In this document: piece after piece, positions 24,633 to 33,928 of the stretch
Layout: each line of letters starts with the position of its first letter
Position numbering within the stretch: the stretch's first letter is position 1
Assembly: GCF_900188235.1 (NCBI RefSeq)
Contig: NZ_FZNT01000008.1
Coordinates: 124,001 to 188,000 of the forward strand
Length of the DNA stretch: 64,000 nt
Direction of reading: 5' to 3'
Origin: Lutibacter agarilyticus
GTDB taxonomy: Bacteria > Bacteroidota > Bacteroidia > Flavobacteriales > Flavobacteriaceae
Translations under genes and position numbers: made by a program
The notes under the pieces: generated by a model
Databases searched by the model: none
Told to the model about the DNA's origin: nothing
What the model saw: only the letters and a program-made list of their open reading frames with translations

Positions 24633-25757
24633 ATGCAATTATTAAGAACCACATATTTATCCCTCGGAAGCAACCAAGGCAACAAACTTGAACATTTACA
24701 AAATGCTATTGATTTAATTGCTGAAAGCATAGGTAATGTTGTTAAAATAGCCTCCATTTATAAAACTGCTGCTTGGGGTTTTGAAAGTGATGATTTTTAC
24801 AATACTTGTATTCAAGTTGCAACAGGATTGAACCCTGAAAATTTATTGAAAAAAATTCATGAAATTGAATTTTCAATGGGAAGAATTCGTTCTTCTGAAG
24901 AAGGTTACAAACCTAGAACTATTGACATTGATGTATTGATTTTTGACAATGAAATTATTTTTTCGGAAGATTTAATTGTTCCGCATAAAGATATGTTGAA
25001 CCGTAAATTTGTGATGGTTCCTTTGGCTGAAATTGCTCCAAATTTAATACACCCTATTGAGAAACAACGCATTGAAGTTTGTTTAACAAATTGCAATGAC
25101 ACTAGTGAAATTAAGCTTATCAATTTACAATTAGTTAGACCTATATGCCTTTCTGAAAAATATAATTACATTGCTATTGAAGGAAATATTGGAGCTGGTA
25201 AAACAACACTTTCTAAAATGCTTGCTGAAGATTTTAATGCTAAAGTTGTATTGGAACGATTTGCCGACAACCCGTTTTTACCTAAATTTTACGAGGATAA
25301 CGACCGATATGCTTTTCCGTTAGAAATGAGTTTTTTAGCCGACAGGTATTCACAACTCACTGATGATTTAGCGCAATTTGATTTATTTAAAAACTTTATA
25401 ATTTCAGATTATTACATATTTAAATCGCTGATTTTTGCACAAGTAACGTTGCAAAAAGAAGAATATTTTTTATACCGAAAAATGTTTGACATTATGTACA
25501 AAGAAATCTCTAAACCCGATTTGTATATTTACTTATACCAAAACACGCCACGTTTAATTGAGAATATTAAAAAACGAGGTAGAGATTACGAACAAAATAT
25601 TGAACCTGCTTATTTAGATAAAATTCACCAAGGATATTCAACATTTATTAAAACCGAAAAAAACTTAGACACGCTAATAATTGACGTTTCAGACAAAGAT
25701 TTCGTTAATAATCCAGAAGATTACAAGGCTATTATTAATGAAATTTCAGCAAAATAA
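24633..25757 (+). CDS. folK: HPPK-deoxynucleoside kinase fusion
   Basis: The protein has 374 residues in two domains. Residues about 5-165 are 2-amino-4-hydroxy-6-hydroxymethyldihydropteridine pyrophosphokinase: YLSLGSNQGNKLEHLQNAI, YNTCIQVATGL, PRTIDIDVLIF and VPHKDMLNRKFVMVPLAEI. Residues about 175-374 are a deoxynucleoside kinase with P-loop EGNIGAGKTTLSKML and LID region KKRGRDYEQNIEP. The D/E-R-S motif is changed to SDYYIFKS, lacking the arginine seen in the kinase at 4555 (DRT). The fusion joins folate synthesis to nucleoside salvage in one chain and is, from memory, widespread in flavobacteria. The substrate of the second domain is uncertain. Confidence 0.92.
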   Translation: MQLLRTTYLSLGSNQGNKLEHLQNAIDLIAESIGNVVKIASIYKTAAWGFESDDFYNTCIQVATGLNPENLLKKIHEIEFSMGRIRSSEEGYKPRTIDIDVLIFDNEIIFSEDLIVPHKDMLNRKFVMVPLAEIAPNLIHPIEKQRIEVCLTNCNDTSEIKLINLQLVRPICLSEKYNYIAIEGNIGAGKTTLSKMLAEDFNAKVVLERFADNPFLPKFYEDNDRYAFPLEMSFLADRYSQLTDDLAQFDLFKNFIISDYYIFKSLIFAQVTLQKEEYFLYRKMFDIMYKEISKPDLYIYLYQNTPRLIENIKKRGRDYEQNIEPAYLDKIHQGYSTFIKTEKNLDTLIIDVSDKDFVNNPEDYKAIINEISAK

Positions 25758-25805
25758 TTACGTTTTCTTAGGCAACGATTCCTGATTCCGCACGTAAAAC
25801 AACTC

Positions 25806-26144
25806 CTATTTTTTATTGAGTTCTAATTTTTCAGCAAAATAATCACAAAAATCGCGCATGGTAGCGCTCATTTTTTCATCGTTTGTAGCACGTTCAAAAG
25901 TACCAGCCATAGACACTAATGTTTGATGAAAAAATTGTTTCATTTCATCAATAGGCATATCTTTTGTCCACAAATCCATACGTAACGTATCTTTTGCTTT
26001 TGAATCCCACACTGAAATCATTAAAGCTTTGGCTTCTTCATTTGAAATACCACCTTCTTCAGCAGTCCAATTTAATTTTTCTGGAACTTTATTTTCGTCT
26101 AAACCTACGTTAAATTCAATTTTTGATGTATGTGCTACTGCCAT
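25806..26144 (-). CDS. gldC: Gliding motility protein GldC
   Basis: The protein has 112 residues, soluble, with the family start VAHTSKIEFNVGLDENKVPE and the central WTAEEGGISNEEAKALMISV. It ends in a helix containing MRDFCDYFAEKL. GldC is a cytoplasmic accessory protein in gliding motility and is not essential in the model species. The gldB stop and gldC start overlap by one base (TAATG), which indicates translational coupling. It is convergent with the folK fusion gene. Confidence 0.95.
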   Translation of the reverse strand: MAVAHTSKIEFNVGLDENKVPEKLNWTAEEGGISNEEAKALMISVWDSKAKDTLRMDLWTKDMPIDEMKQFFHQTLVSMAGTFERATNDEKMSATMRDFCDYFAEKLELNKK

Positions 26145-27103
26145 TACTTTTTTGGTTTGTATTTAGATTTTTTAAAAATTTCTTCTGCATTGGTTTGCAA
26201 AAGCTGTTGCAAAGTTACATTATTATTGTTCATATACGAGCGTACAATTTGCCAACCTAACCAAACACCAATTTTACCGGGCGATTCTTTATCAATATCA
26301 ATATAAAATTTTGAAAATGGTGCATTTGCTACAAAACGTGTATATAAATCAGCATCAGTACTATATAATAATTTATTTTCAATAAAATATTTCCAAATCT
26401 GTTGCTCATTTGTAATTGCCCATTCTAATTGATCGGTTGAGTATTCCATTTTTCGGGCATCTGTTTCCGAAGGTAAATAACTATCTAACAGGCACATTTT
26501 TTTTCCTTCATTAACAATCAAATCGATAAACTGACGGCTTTTTTCAGGAATTACAAACTGTTGACTTATTGCTTTTGCTATGGCAACTGGTAATTGAGTT
26601 TTCTCAAAATTCTGAGCTAAATACAACGGAAACCCTTCATACACTTCATCATCTTTTCCTAAAAATAGGTCTAATGAAATAAATAAATAATTCTTTGTAT
26701 ACATTACCTTATTTTGAAAATCTAAATTGGTAATCAATGTAATAATTTCTGGCGCTGTAAAAGTTGGATGATAATATTTTACATGCTTAAACAAATCGGC
26801 TATTTCCAATTTTTCAGCTTTAAAATCACCAAATACTAACTGCGTTTTTTTGTACAATTCAAGTTCTTTAGGATCTTGAATTCTATTTAACCAAACCGTA
26901 TCAGGATTCTGTACAGGAAACAAAAAAGGATATTCAGCTTTTAATTGGGGTAAACTTTCTTTGGTAGCCGCATAAAATTTTTCTTCAAACCTGTCAACTG
27001 AAATCGTTATATCAATTTCAGAAACATCAATTTGTTTTTTCTCATCAGTTTTACAAGAAATTACTGTCAATAAAATAATTAGTACTCCTATAATTTTGTT
27101 CAT
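26144..27103 (-). CDS. gldB: Gliding motility lipoprotein GldB
   Basis: The protein has 319 residues. A lipoprotein signal peptide ends at LLTVISC, with Cys17 as the lipid-attachment site. The family core follows (DITISVDRFEEKFYAATKE, QNFEKTQLPVAIAKAISQQF, and PGKIGVWLGWQIVRSYM). GldB is essential for gliding and surface function in Flavobacterium. The order gldB-gldC with nadE divergent is the arrangement known from the model species. The presence of gld genes fits the T9SS-type cargo at 58288. Confidence 0.95.
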   Translation of the reverse strand: MNKIIGVLIILLTVISCKTDEKKQIDVSEIDITISVDRFEEKFYAATKESLPQLKAEYPFLFPVQNPDTVWLNRIQDPKELELYKKTQLVFGDFKAEKLEIADLFKHVKYYHPTFTAPEIITLITNLDFQNKVMYTKNYLFISLDLFLGKDDEVYEGFPLYLAQNFEKTQLPVAIAKAISQQFVIPEKSRQFIDLIVNEGKKMCLLDSYLPSETDARKMEYSTDQLEWAITNEQQIWKYFIENKLLYSTDADLYTRFVANAPFSKFYIDIDKESPGKIGVWLGWQIVRSYMNNNNVTLQQLLQTNAEEIFKKSKYKPKK

Positions 27104-27163
27104 TAATTTCTATATTTACACTTCTATTTTTTAAAACGTCAAAATTACTAAAAAAGTTTAAGT

Positions 27164-27952
27164 ATGAATACCGAAAAAGTTGTTGAATATATTGTTGATT
27201 GGTTAAAAACGTATGCTACTAATGCAAACGTAAATGGTTTTGTAATTGGAATTTCAGGTGGAATTGATTCTGCTGTAACCTCAACATTGTGTGCAAAAAC
27301 AGGTTTTCCTGTGTTGTGTGTTGAAATGCCTATTCATCAAGGTGAACATCAAGTTTCAAGAGCAAAAGAACACATTTCACAATTAAAAGCACAATTTCCG
27401 CAAGTTTCATCGGTTGAAGTAAACTTAACCAATACTTTTGAAGAATTTAAAAAGGTGGTTCCTGTTATTGATGATGAAGCTACTGTAAATATGTCTTTAG
27501 CAAATACAAGAGCTCGTTTACGTATGAGTACGCTGTATTATTTAGCAGGTTTACACGGATATTTAGTAGCCGGAACAGGTAATAAAGTAGAAGATTTTGG
27601 AGTTGGTTTTTACACAAAATATGGTGATGGCGGCGTAGATTTAAGTCCGATAGCTGATTTAATGAAATCTGAAGTGTATAAATTAGCCGCAGTTTTAGGA
27701 GTTCCAACAAGCATTCAAAAAGCACAACCAACCGATGGTTTATTTGGCGATAGTAGAACCGACGAAGATCAAATTGGTGCAAGTTACGACGAATTAGAAT
27801 GGGCTATGAATCAAGCTGATTTAGGTAAAACCGCTAACGATTTTGAAGGAAGAGAAAAAGAAGCTTTCACAATTTACGCACAAAGAAATAGGGCTAACAA
27901 ACACAAAATGGATCCGATTCCTGTTTGCATGATTCCCGAAGATTTGAAGTAA
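27164..27952 (+). CDS. nadE: NH3-dependent NAD+ synthetase
   Basis: The protein has 262 residues. It amidates nicotinic acid adenine dinucleotide to NAD+. The PP-loop ATPase motif ISGGIDSAVTSTLC lies at about residues 29-42. The NaAD-binding region TGNKVEDFGVGFYTKYGDGG and DLSPIADLMKSEV follow. There is no N-terminal glutaminase domain, so ammonia must come from free NH3 or another protein. It is divergent from gldB with a 60-bp gap. nadK, which phosphorylates the product, lies at 41749. Confidence 0.96.
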   Translation: MNTEKVVEYIVDWLKTYATNANVNGFVIGISGGIDSAVTSTLCAKTGFPVLCVEMPIHQGEHQVSRAKEHISQLKAQFPQVSSVEVNLTNTFEEFKKVVPVIDDEATVNMSLANTRARLRMSTLYYLAGLHGYLVAGTGNKVEDFGVGFYTKYGDGGVDLSPIADLMKSEVYKLAAVLGVPTSIQKAQPTDGLFGDSRTDEDQIGASYDELEWAMNQADLGKTANDFEGREKEAFTIYAQRNRANKHKMDPIPVCMIPEDLK

Positions 27953-28029
27953 TTCATTTACTTCCCGTTTTTTTGTTAACGTTTGTTAATATTTTTTCAT
28001 CATAATTTAGTTTAAGTATATTTAAACCT

Positions 28030-28572
28030 ATGATTAAAAATTTAACAATACTGCTACTTGCACTAACATTTACGTGCTGTAAATCAGAGCCTAAAAGTTC
28101 AACAACTGAATCTAAAAAGCCTGTTAAAGAAATTTCAACAACAAACATTGATATTGAAATTATTGATTACAATGGTCTTGAAGCCATTTTAACCAAAAAC
28201 GACGACAAAACCTATATTATTAATTTTTGGGCTACTTGGTGTAAACCTTGCGTTGAAGAATTACCTGCATTTGAAAAATTATACGAAACCTACAAAGATA
28301 AACATGTAGTATTGGTTTTGGTAAGCTTAGATTTTCCAAATCAACTAGAAAGTAGAGTACTTCCTTTTATTGAAAAAAATCACTTAAAAGGAAAAGTAGT
28401 TTTAATGGGAGATCCTGATCAAAATACTTGGATTCCAAAAGTAAGTTCTGAATGGTCGGGTGCTATTCCGGCAACGGTAATTTACACCAAAAATAAACGC
28501 AAATTTTACGAACAATCTTTTGATTACAGCACACTAGAAACTGAATTAACTAAATTTTTAAAAACTAACTAA
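28030..28572 (+). CDS. TlpA-like thioredoxin-fold lipoprotein
   Basis: The protein has 180 residues. A lipoprotein signal (LLALTFTCC) places Cys at about 17/18. The thioredoxin fold contains WATWCKPCVEELPAFEKL with an active-site CKPC pair at about residues 76-79 and a cis-Pro region (GAIPATVIY). It is likely a periplasmic or envelope thiol-disulfide protein. The next gene begins 2 bp after its stop, and encodes a second thioredoxin-fold protein, so the two may share a redox task. Confidence 0.9.
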   Translation: MIKNLTILLLALTFTCCKSEPKSSTTESKKPVKEISTTNIDIEIIDYNGLEAILTKNDDKTYIINFWATWCKPCVEELPAFEKLYETYKDKHVVLVLVSLDFPNQLESRVLPFIEKNHLKGKVVLMGDPDQNTWIPKVSSEWSGAIPATVIYTKNKRKFYEQSFDYSTLETELTKFLKTN

Positions 28573-28574
28573 TT

Positions 28575-29186
28575 ATGAAAACACTTAAATTAAGTTTGGT
28601 ATTAATTGCATTTGCTACCATAACAGCATTTACTTTAAAAAACACTTCTGAAGGCTATAAAATCGGAGATACAGCTACGGACTTCAGTTTAAAAAATATT
28701 GACAACAAAATGGTTTCACTTGCAGATTATGACAATGCAAAAGGGTTTATTGTTATTTTCACCTGTAACCATTGTCCGTATTCTGTTGCTTATGAAGATC
28801 GCATTATTGATTTAGATAAAAAATATAAATCAAAAGGGTATCCGGTAATTGCTATTAACCCAAATAATCCAGCAATTTCAAAAGGAGATGATTTTGTTTC
28901 TATGCAACAAAGAGCAAAAGACAAAGGCTTTACGTTCCCTTATTTATTTGACGATGGGCAAAAAATATTCCCGCAATATGGAGCTACAAGAACGCCACAT
29001 GTATTTTTACTGAAGAAAGAAAATAACGACTTAAAAGTAGCCTATATTGGTGCTATTGACAATAATTCACATGATGCAACTGCAGTAACTGAAAAGTATG
29101 TTGAAAATGCCGTTGATGCTTTATTAGAAGGTAAAAAACCAGCTATTGATTATACAAAAGCAATAGGTTGTTCTATAAAAAAATAA
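28575..29186 (+). CDS. Exported thioredoxin/redoxin-family protein
   Basis: The protein has 203 residues with a short signal peptide (MKTLKLSLVLIAFATITAFT). The redoxin fold shows IGDTATDFSLKNIDNKMVSL, then IVIFTCNHCPYSVAYEDRII with a CNHC motif followed by Pro, as in the AhpC/TSA-like thioredoxin family of Bacteroidota. TRTPHVFLLKKE is the cis-Pro strand. A C-terminal IGCSIKK carries an extra Cys that could act as a resolving residue, which is inference. It is 2 bp behind the TlpA-like gene. Confidence 0.88.
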   Translation: MKTLKLSLVLIAFATITAFTLKNTSEGYKIGDTATDFSLKNIDNKMVSLADYDNAKGFIVIFTCNHCPYSVAYEDRIIDLDKKYKSKGYPVIAINPNNPAISKGDDFVSMQQRAKDKGFTFPYLFDDGQKIFPQYGATRTPHVFLLKKENNDLKVAYIGAIDNNSHDATAVTEKYVENAVDALLEGKKPAIDYTKAIGCSIKK

Positions 29187-29201
29187 GCACACTTAATTGA
29201 G

Positions 29202-31241
29202 CTACACTATTCTATTTAAACGAACGCATAACAGTTTTTTTAGTTCAGTGTAGTTCATAATAGTTTCCAATAATTGTTGTCGCTCAGTATTTTCTGTATC
29301 AGTAATTAACGATTGTATTTTTTGTTCAATAAGCACTCTTCGTAAATTATAAATAGCATCTAAAACCATTTTAGGAAGATCTTTATCTACACTTTTTATA
29401 ACCACTTCTTTTCTAGCCCAATCACTTAACACATGCTTTTCATCATCCATTAAAATACTAGTAACCAAATTAGAAATTTCAGGATTTGGGTTATTTACCA
29501 ATGAATTTACTGAGATATTTTCACTTTGATTTAACTGCATTATAATTTCATAATACACTTGTTTAAAAATGGCATCGGTAAATTCAACCTCATCTTCTTG
29601 TAGGTTTAAATAAATTTCTTTGGAAACAAGATTTTTGAAATACTCTTTTTTTAAAGATTCTACTTCATTAGCATCAACCTCTTCACCAACAATAAAATCT
29701 TCAAACTCTGTTTCTTTATTTCCGTGTAATAATAAAATTCTTATTATTTCACGTTCATACTTGGTAAGTTCATTTACTTTTTGAAGTTCAGGTGTATTAT
29801 GCAACTGTACCATTTCTGGGTACAATACATCTAAAGGAGGCTCATTAGGATCTTGCTGTAGGTTATTAGTTGAAGTTGGAGCGCTTCTTGATGGCTTTGG
29901 TTTTGAAATCTCTCGTTGTTGTTTTTTATTTAACTGCGCTAACTCATTAAACAACACACTTTCAGAAATATCCATAATTCGGGAACACTCCTGCACATAA
30001 ACTTCTTGCTGAATTCTATCTGGAATTTTAGAAATACTAATCACAATATCTCTAATCAATCCCGCTTTTTTAACAGGATCATTTTTGGCGTCTTCCATTA
30101 ATAAAGAAACCTTAAAATTGATAAAGTCTTGTGAATTATTTGCCAAGTAATTTTTCAATTCTTCAGTAGAAACTTTTTTGGCAAAACTGTCAGGATCATC
30201 ACCATCAGGAAACATTAAAACCCTCACGTTCATTCCCTGTTCTAAAATCAAATCTATCCCACGAATAGAAGCTCTAATACCTGCAGCATCACCATCAAAA
30301 AGAATGGTAATATTTTTGGTAAGTCTATTTACCAAACGTATTTGATTCTCAGTTAAAGCAGTACCTGAGGAAGAAACCACATTGTGAATTCCTTTTTGAT
30401 ACATTGAAATCACATCAGTATATCCTTCAACTAAAAAGCAATTATCTTCTTTAGCAATGGTTTGCTTTGCATAATGAATACCATACAACACGTTGCTTTT
30501 ATGGTAAATATCACTATCTGGTGAGTTTAAATATTTAGCTGCTTTTTTATCGTTGGTTAAAATTCTACCACCAAAACCTAGCACTCTCCCACTCATACTA
30601 TGAATAGGAAACATTACACGGCCTTTAAACCTGTCGAATTGTTTTGTACCACTTTCAGTTAACAAATCTTGTTTTACAATTGAAAGTCCAGTAGATTCTA
30701 AATACTTAAGATTGTAACCTTTATTTAACGCTTCAGTAGTAAAAGCTTGCCATTCATTTAAACAATATCCTAACTGAAATTTTTTGATGGTTTCATCGGT
30801 AAAACCTCTTTCTTTAAAATAACTTAAACCAATTGCTTTTCCCTGTTCACTTTCTAATAAGGTTTGATGAAAATAATCTCGTGCATATTCCGACACCAAA
30901 AACATACTTTCCTTTTCATTGGCATGCTGCTTTTGCTCGTCGGTCTGTTCAATTTCATCAATTTCAATATTGTATTTTTTTGCTAAATATCGAAGTGCTT
31001 CTGGGTACGAATAATGCTCATGTTCCATTAAAAATGAAACGGAATTCCCGCCTTTTCCAGTACTAAAATCTTTCCAAATACCTTTTACCGGAGACACCAT
31101 AAATGAAGGTGTTCGCTCATCAGAAAAAGGACTGAGCCCTTTAAAGCTGCTTCCTGATTTTTTTAATTGAACAAAATCTCCAATAACCTCCTCAACACGA
31201 GCAGTTTCAAATATTTGATCTATGGTAGTTCTGGATATCAA
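29202..31241 (-). CDS. dnaG: DNA primase, zinc ligands replaced, probable TTG start
   Basis: The likely start is the TTG at 31241, giving (M)ISRTTIDQIFETARVEEVIG and 679 residues, which matches the conserved family N-terminus. The only upstream ATG (31334) adds 31 unconserved hydrophobic residues. The CHC2 domain is present but all four zinc ligands appear changed: GLSPFSDERTPSFMVSP and IWKDFSTGKGG correspond to the usual C/H and C..C, now S37, S40, D58, T61. The TOPRIM domain follows (NCFLVEGYTDVISMYQKGI, LFDGDAAGIRASIRG, DGDDPDSF), and then a C-terminal DnaB-binding-like region. It synthesises primers at the replication fork. Confidence 0.93.
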   Translation of the reverse strand: MISRTTIDQIFETARVEEVIGDFVQLKKSGSSFKGLSPFSDERTPSFMVSPVKGIWKDFSTGKGGNSVSFLMEHEHYSYPEALRYLAKKYNIEIDEIEQTDEQKQHANEKESMFLVSEYARDYFHQTLLESEQGKAIGLSYFKERGFTDETIKKFQLGYCLNEWQAFTTEALNKGYNLKYLESTGLSIVKQDLLTESGTKQFDRFKGRVMFPIHSMSGRVLGFGGRILTNDKKAAKYLNSPDSDIYHKSNVLYGIHYAKQTIAKEDNCFLVEGYTDVISMYQKGIHNVVSSSGTALTENQIRLVNRLTKNITILFDGDAAGIRASIRGIDLILEQGMNVRVLMFPDGDDPDSFAKKVSTEELKNYLANNSQDFINFKVSLLMEDAKNDPVKKAGLIRDIVISISKIPDRIQQEVYVQECSRIMDISESVLFNELAQLNKKQQREISKPKPSRSAPTSTNNLQQDPNEPPLDVLYPEMVQLHNTPELQKVNELTKYEREIIRILLLHGNKETEFEDFIVGEEVDANEVESLKKEYFKNLVSKEIYLNLQEDEVEFTDAIFKQVYYEIIMQLNQSENISVNSLVNNPNPEISNLVTSILMDDEKHVLSDWARKEVVIKSVDKDLPKMVLDAIYNLRRVLIEQKIQSLITDTENTERQQLLETIMNYTELKKLLCVRLNRIV

Positions 31242-31370
31242 AATATAGTAATTGGTATTATTTTTTAAGGGTTGTAAAAATACAAAAATAGCCAAAAAAA
31301 AGCCATCTAAAAATTCAGAAAAACGTCTACCCAAACTTTTTTAGGTGCTACATCAAATAGAATTATTTAA

Positions 31371-31399
31371 TGCGTTTCTGAAATAAATTCAGAATGACG
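31371..31399. repeat. CGTCATTCTGAA-type palindromic repeat, copy 1
   Basis: On the minus strand the segment reads CGTCATTCTGAATTTATTTC followed by AGAAACGCA. The stem is 7 bp (31376-31382 with 31388-31394) with a 5-nt loop. A closely related sequence stands at 55422-55448. It lies between dnaG and clpX. Confidence 0.6.
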
Positions 31400-31444
31400 A
31401 AAATTTCTTTTTTAGATCGCTTTTTTTAATAAATATTCGTGAAA

Positions 31445-32686
31445 TTACGAAACTGCTTTTAACTTTTTCAACGTTGATTTGTTAATTTTATCTTCAGCAT
31501 ATTTCTCTGTAATTTCTAATGTATTTTCATCAGACCCTGGCATTTCAAACATTGCATCAGTTAAAATAGCTTCACAAAGCGAACGCAAACCACGGGCACC
31601 TAATTTGTATTCAACCGCTTTATCTACAATGTAATTCAATGCTTTTTCATTAATTTTAAAATCGATACCATCCATTTCAAACAACTTTTCATATTGTTTG
31701 ATAATAGAGTTTTTTGGTTCGGTTAAAATAGCTCTTAATGTTTCAGCATCTAAAGGATCCATATGTGTTAACACAGGTAAACGACCAATAATTTCAGGAA
31801 TTAACCCAAACGATTTTAAATCACTTGGAATAATGTATTGTAACAAGTTAGTTTCGTCAACCTTATCTTCTTTAATTGAAGCGCTGTAACCAACTGCCTG
31901 ACGATTTAATCGTTTTCCAATTAATTTATCAATACCTGAAAAAGCTCCACCAGCAATAAACAATACATTTTTGGTATTTACTTCAATAAATTTTTGATCA
32001 GGATGTTTTCTTCCTCCTTTTGGCGGAACATTTACTACAGAACCTTCCAATAATTTTAATAAAGCTTGTTGTACTCCTTCACCTGAAACATCACGCGTAA
32101 TAGAAGGATTGTCTCCTTTTCGAGCGATTTTATCAATTTCATCAATAAAAACAATACCTCTTTCCGCTTTTGTTACATCGTAATCGGCAGCTTGTAATAA
32201 ACGTGTTAAAATAGTTTCAACATCTTCACCTACATAACCTGCTTCAGTTAAAACAGTAGCATCAACAATACAAAAAGGCACATTTAACATTTTTGCAATT
32301 GTACGCGCAATTAATGTTTTTCCGGTTCCAGTTTCACCAACTATAACAATGTTACTTTTTTCAATTTCGATTTCTTCTTCATCTTTAGATTCAGGCTGTA
32401 ATAATCGTTTATAATGGTTATAAACCGCTACGGCCATTACACGTTTTGCCTGATCTTGACCAATCATATATTGATCTAAAAAAGCCTTAATTTCTTTTGG
32501 TTTGTGCACAATTAATTCAGAAGTTAATGAAGAGGATTTACTTTCTGCAATTTCTTCAATAACAATTCCGTGTGCTTGTTCTATACACTTATCACAAATA
32601 TGCGCATCTAAACCTGCAATCAATAAGTCTGTTTCTGGTTTTTTTCTACCACAAAACGAACATTCTAAAACTTCATCTTTCGCCAT
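31445..32686 (-). CDS. clpX: ATP-dependent Clp protease ATP-binding subunit ClpX
   Basis: The protein has 413 residues. The N-terminal zinc domain uses Cys9, Cys12, Cys31 and Cys34 (CSFC...CDKC). The AAA+ module has Walker A GETGTGKT at about residue 117, Walker B in [13 protein letters not shown], and the arginine region in [15 protein letters not shown]. The motif [13 protein letters not shown] is characteristic of ClpX. ClpX unfolds substrates and feeds them to ClpP, encoded 40 bp upstream on the same strand. No residue of the core appears missing. Confidence 0.98.
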   Translation of the reverse strand: MAKDEVLECSFCGRKKPETDLLIAGLDAHICDKCIEQAHGIVIEEIAESKSSSLTSELIVHKPKEIKAFLDQYMIGQDQAKRVMAVAVYNHYKRLLQPESKDEEEIEIEKSNIVIVGETGTGKTLIARTIAKMLNVPFCIVDATVLTEAGYVGEDVETILTRLLQAADYDVTKAERGIVFIDEIDKIARKGDNPSITRDVSGEGVQQALLKLLEGSVVNVPPKGGRKHPDQKFIEVNTKNVLFIAGGAFSGIDKLIGKRLNRQAVGYSASIKEDKVDETNLLQYIIPSDLKSFGLIPEIIGRLPVLTHMDPLDAETLRAILTEPKNSIIKQYEKLFEMDGIDFKINEKALNYIVDKAVEYKLGARGLRSLCEAILTDAMFEMPGSDENTLEITEKYAEDKINKSTLKKLKAVS

Positions 32687-32726
32687 TCTTTAATTCTTAG
32701 TTTTATGTGTTAGTTTAACTAACTTA

Positions 32727-33386
32727 TTATTTTCTCTTTAGCACTTCATCAATCATACCGTAAGTTTTTGCTTCTTCAGCTTTCATCCAGTAATCACGAT
32801 CAGAATCAGCATGTACTTTTTCCATAGTTTGACCTGAGTGTGAAGAAATAATTTGATACAATTCTTCTTTTAATTTTAAAATTTCACGTGCAGTAATTTC
32901 AATATCACTTGCTTGCCCTTGTGCTCCACCTAAAGGTTGGTGAATCATTATACGAGAATGTGGCAATGCCGATCTTTTTCCTTTTTCACCAGCACACATT
33001 AACACAGCTCCCATAGATGCTGCCATACCTGTACAAATTGTAGCTACTTCTGGCTTTATAAATTGCATGGTATCGTAGATACCCAATCCTGCATACACGC
33101 CTCCACCAGGAGAATTAATGTAGATAGAAATATCTTTTGAATTATCAACACTTTCTAAAAATAATAATTGTGCCTGAATAATATTAGCCACATAATCATC
33201 AATAGCAGTTCCTAAAAATATAATTCTATCCATCATTAAACGAGAAAACACATCCATTTGCGCAACATTTAATTGGCGTTCTTCAATGATATAAGGAGTA
33301 ACACTACTCACTATTTTATCATAATGCATACTACTAATCCCTTGATCTTTTGTAGCAAATTTTTTAAATTCTTTTCCGTAATCCAT
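32727..33386 (-). CDS. clpP: ATP-dependent Clp protease proteolytic subunit ClpP
   Basis: The protein has 219 residues. The catalytic serine is Ser124 in ICTGMAASMGAVLM, the histidine is His149 in SRIMIHQPLGG, and an aspartate follows in ADSDRDYWM. The N-terminal 30 residues precede the processed core, consistent with a short propeptide. It forms the tetradecameric chamber with ClpX, with which it is co-transcribed. The tig gene, commonly just upstream of clpP, is 4.3 kb away here with three opposite-strand genes in between. Confidence 0.98.
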   Translation of the reverse strand: MDYGKEFKKFATKDQGISSMHYDKIVSSVTPYIIEERQLNVAQMDVFSRLMMDRIIFLGTAIDDYVANIIQAQLLFLESVDNSKDISIYINSPGGGVYAGLGIYDTMQFIKPEVATICTGMAASMGAVLMCAGEKGKRSALPHSRIMIHQPLGGAQGQASDIEITAREILKLKEELYQIISSHSGQTMEKVHADSDRDYWMKAEEAKTYGMIDEVLKRK

Positions 33387-33928
33387 TGAACAGTTTTTTA
33401 GTATTAGAAGGTGTAAAGATAAGAAGATTTATTTATTATTATATGGATAAACAACTTAGCGGTATCAACATGACAGTTATATTCTTTTAAAGTTACTTTA
33501 GTAACGTTCATTTTAGGGAGCAATAAAATATAGCTGTTTAATTTTACCACATATGCAACAAGTAACCAAGCAAACATAAGCAACTGTTTTACAGTGTAAT
33601 AAACCAAAATTATACCAACATTGGTATTGTGTACTTCCACAGAAAATGAAACGGTACAACTATTTTAATAAAGTACTTTAACAACAAAACATGTACTTAT
33701 ATTTTGAAGGTAAAACATGAAAAAAATAGCGTTTTAACAAGTTTTCAAACATTTAACCTAAATTCTATTGAAGAAAAACTATAAAAATTAAACATAAACA
33801 CCCTAAAAATTGATATTTATACCACAAGCAAATTTATTAAGTTCAGTTAAAAAAGTCGGTTAGTACTGTAGAAACAGACTTCTTTTCGTCTTTTTTGGTA
33901 TATTTGAAACCTCATAAAAAAATAAAAA
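33387..33928. other. 542-bp intergenic region without a supported gene
   Basis: This region separates divergent clpP and the aminopeptidase gene. A 78-codon minus-strand frame (33404-33640) lacks any protein-like features. A short palindrome (GTTAC-TTTA-GTAAC) lies near 33490. A weak -7-like TATCTTTA for clpP is at 33421-33414, and a better TATATTTG for the aminopeptidase is at 33899-33906. I see no RNA gene or terminator. Confidence 0.5.
33899..33906 (+). promoter_or_regulatory. Putative -7 box of the M1 aminopeptidase gene
   Basis: TATATTTG matches the consensus, 22 bp ahead of the ATG. No TTTG is present at standard -33 spacing. Confidence 0.4.

Noticed and set aside
31242-31334. ATG start of dnaG at 31334
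   Set aside because: It adds 31 hydrophobic residues absent from the family's conserved N-terminus; the TTG at 31241 matches it.
33404-33640. 78-codon minus-strand frame upstream of clpP
   Set aside because: No signal peptide, domain or homology-like pattern; composition looks like translated AT-rich intergenic DNA.
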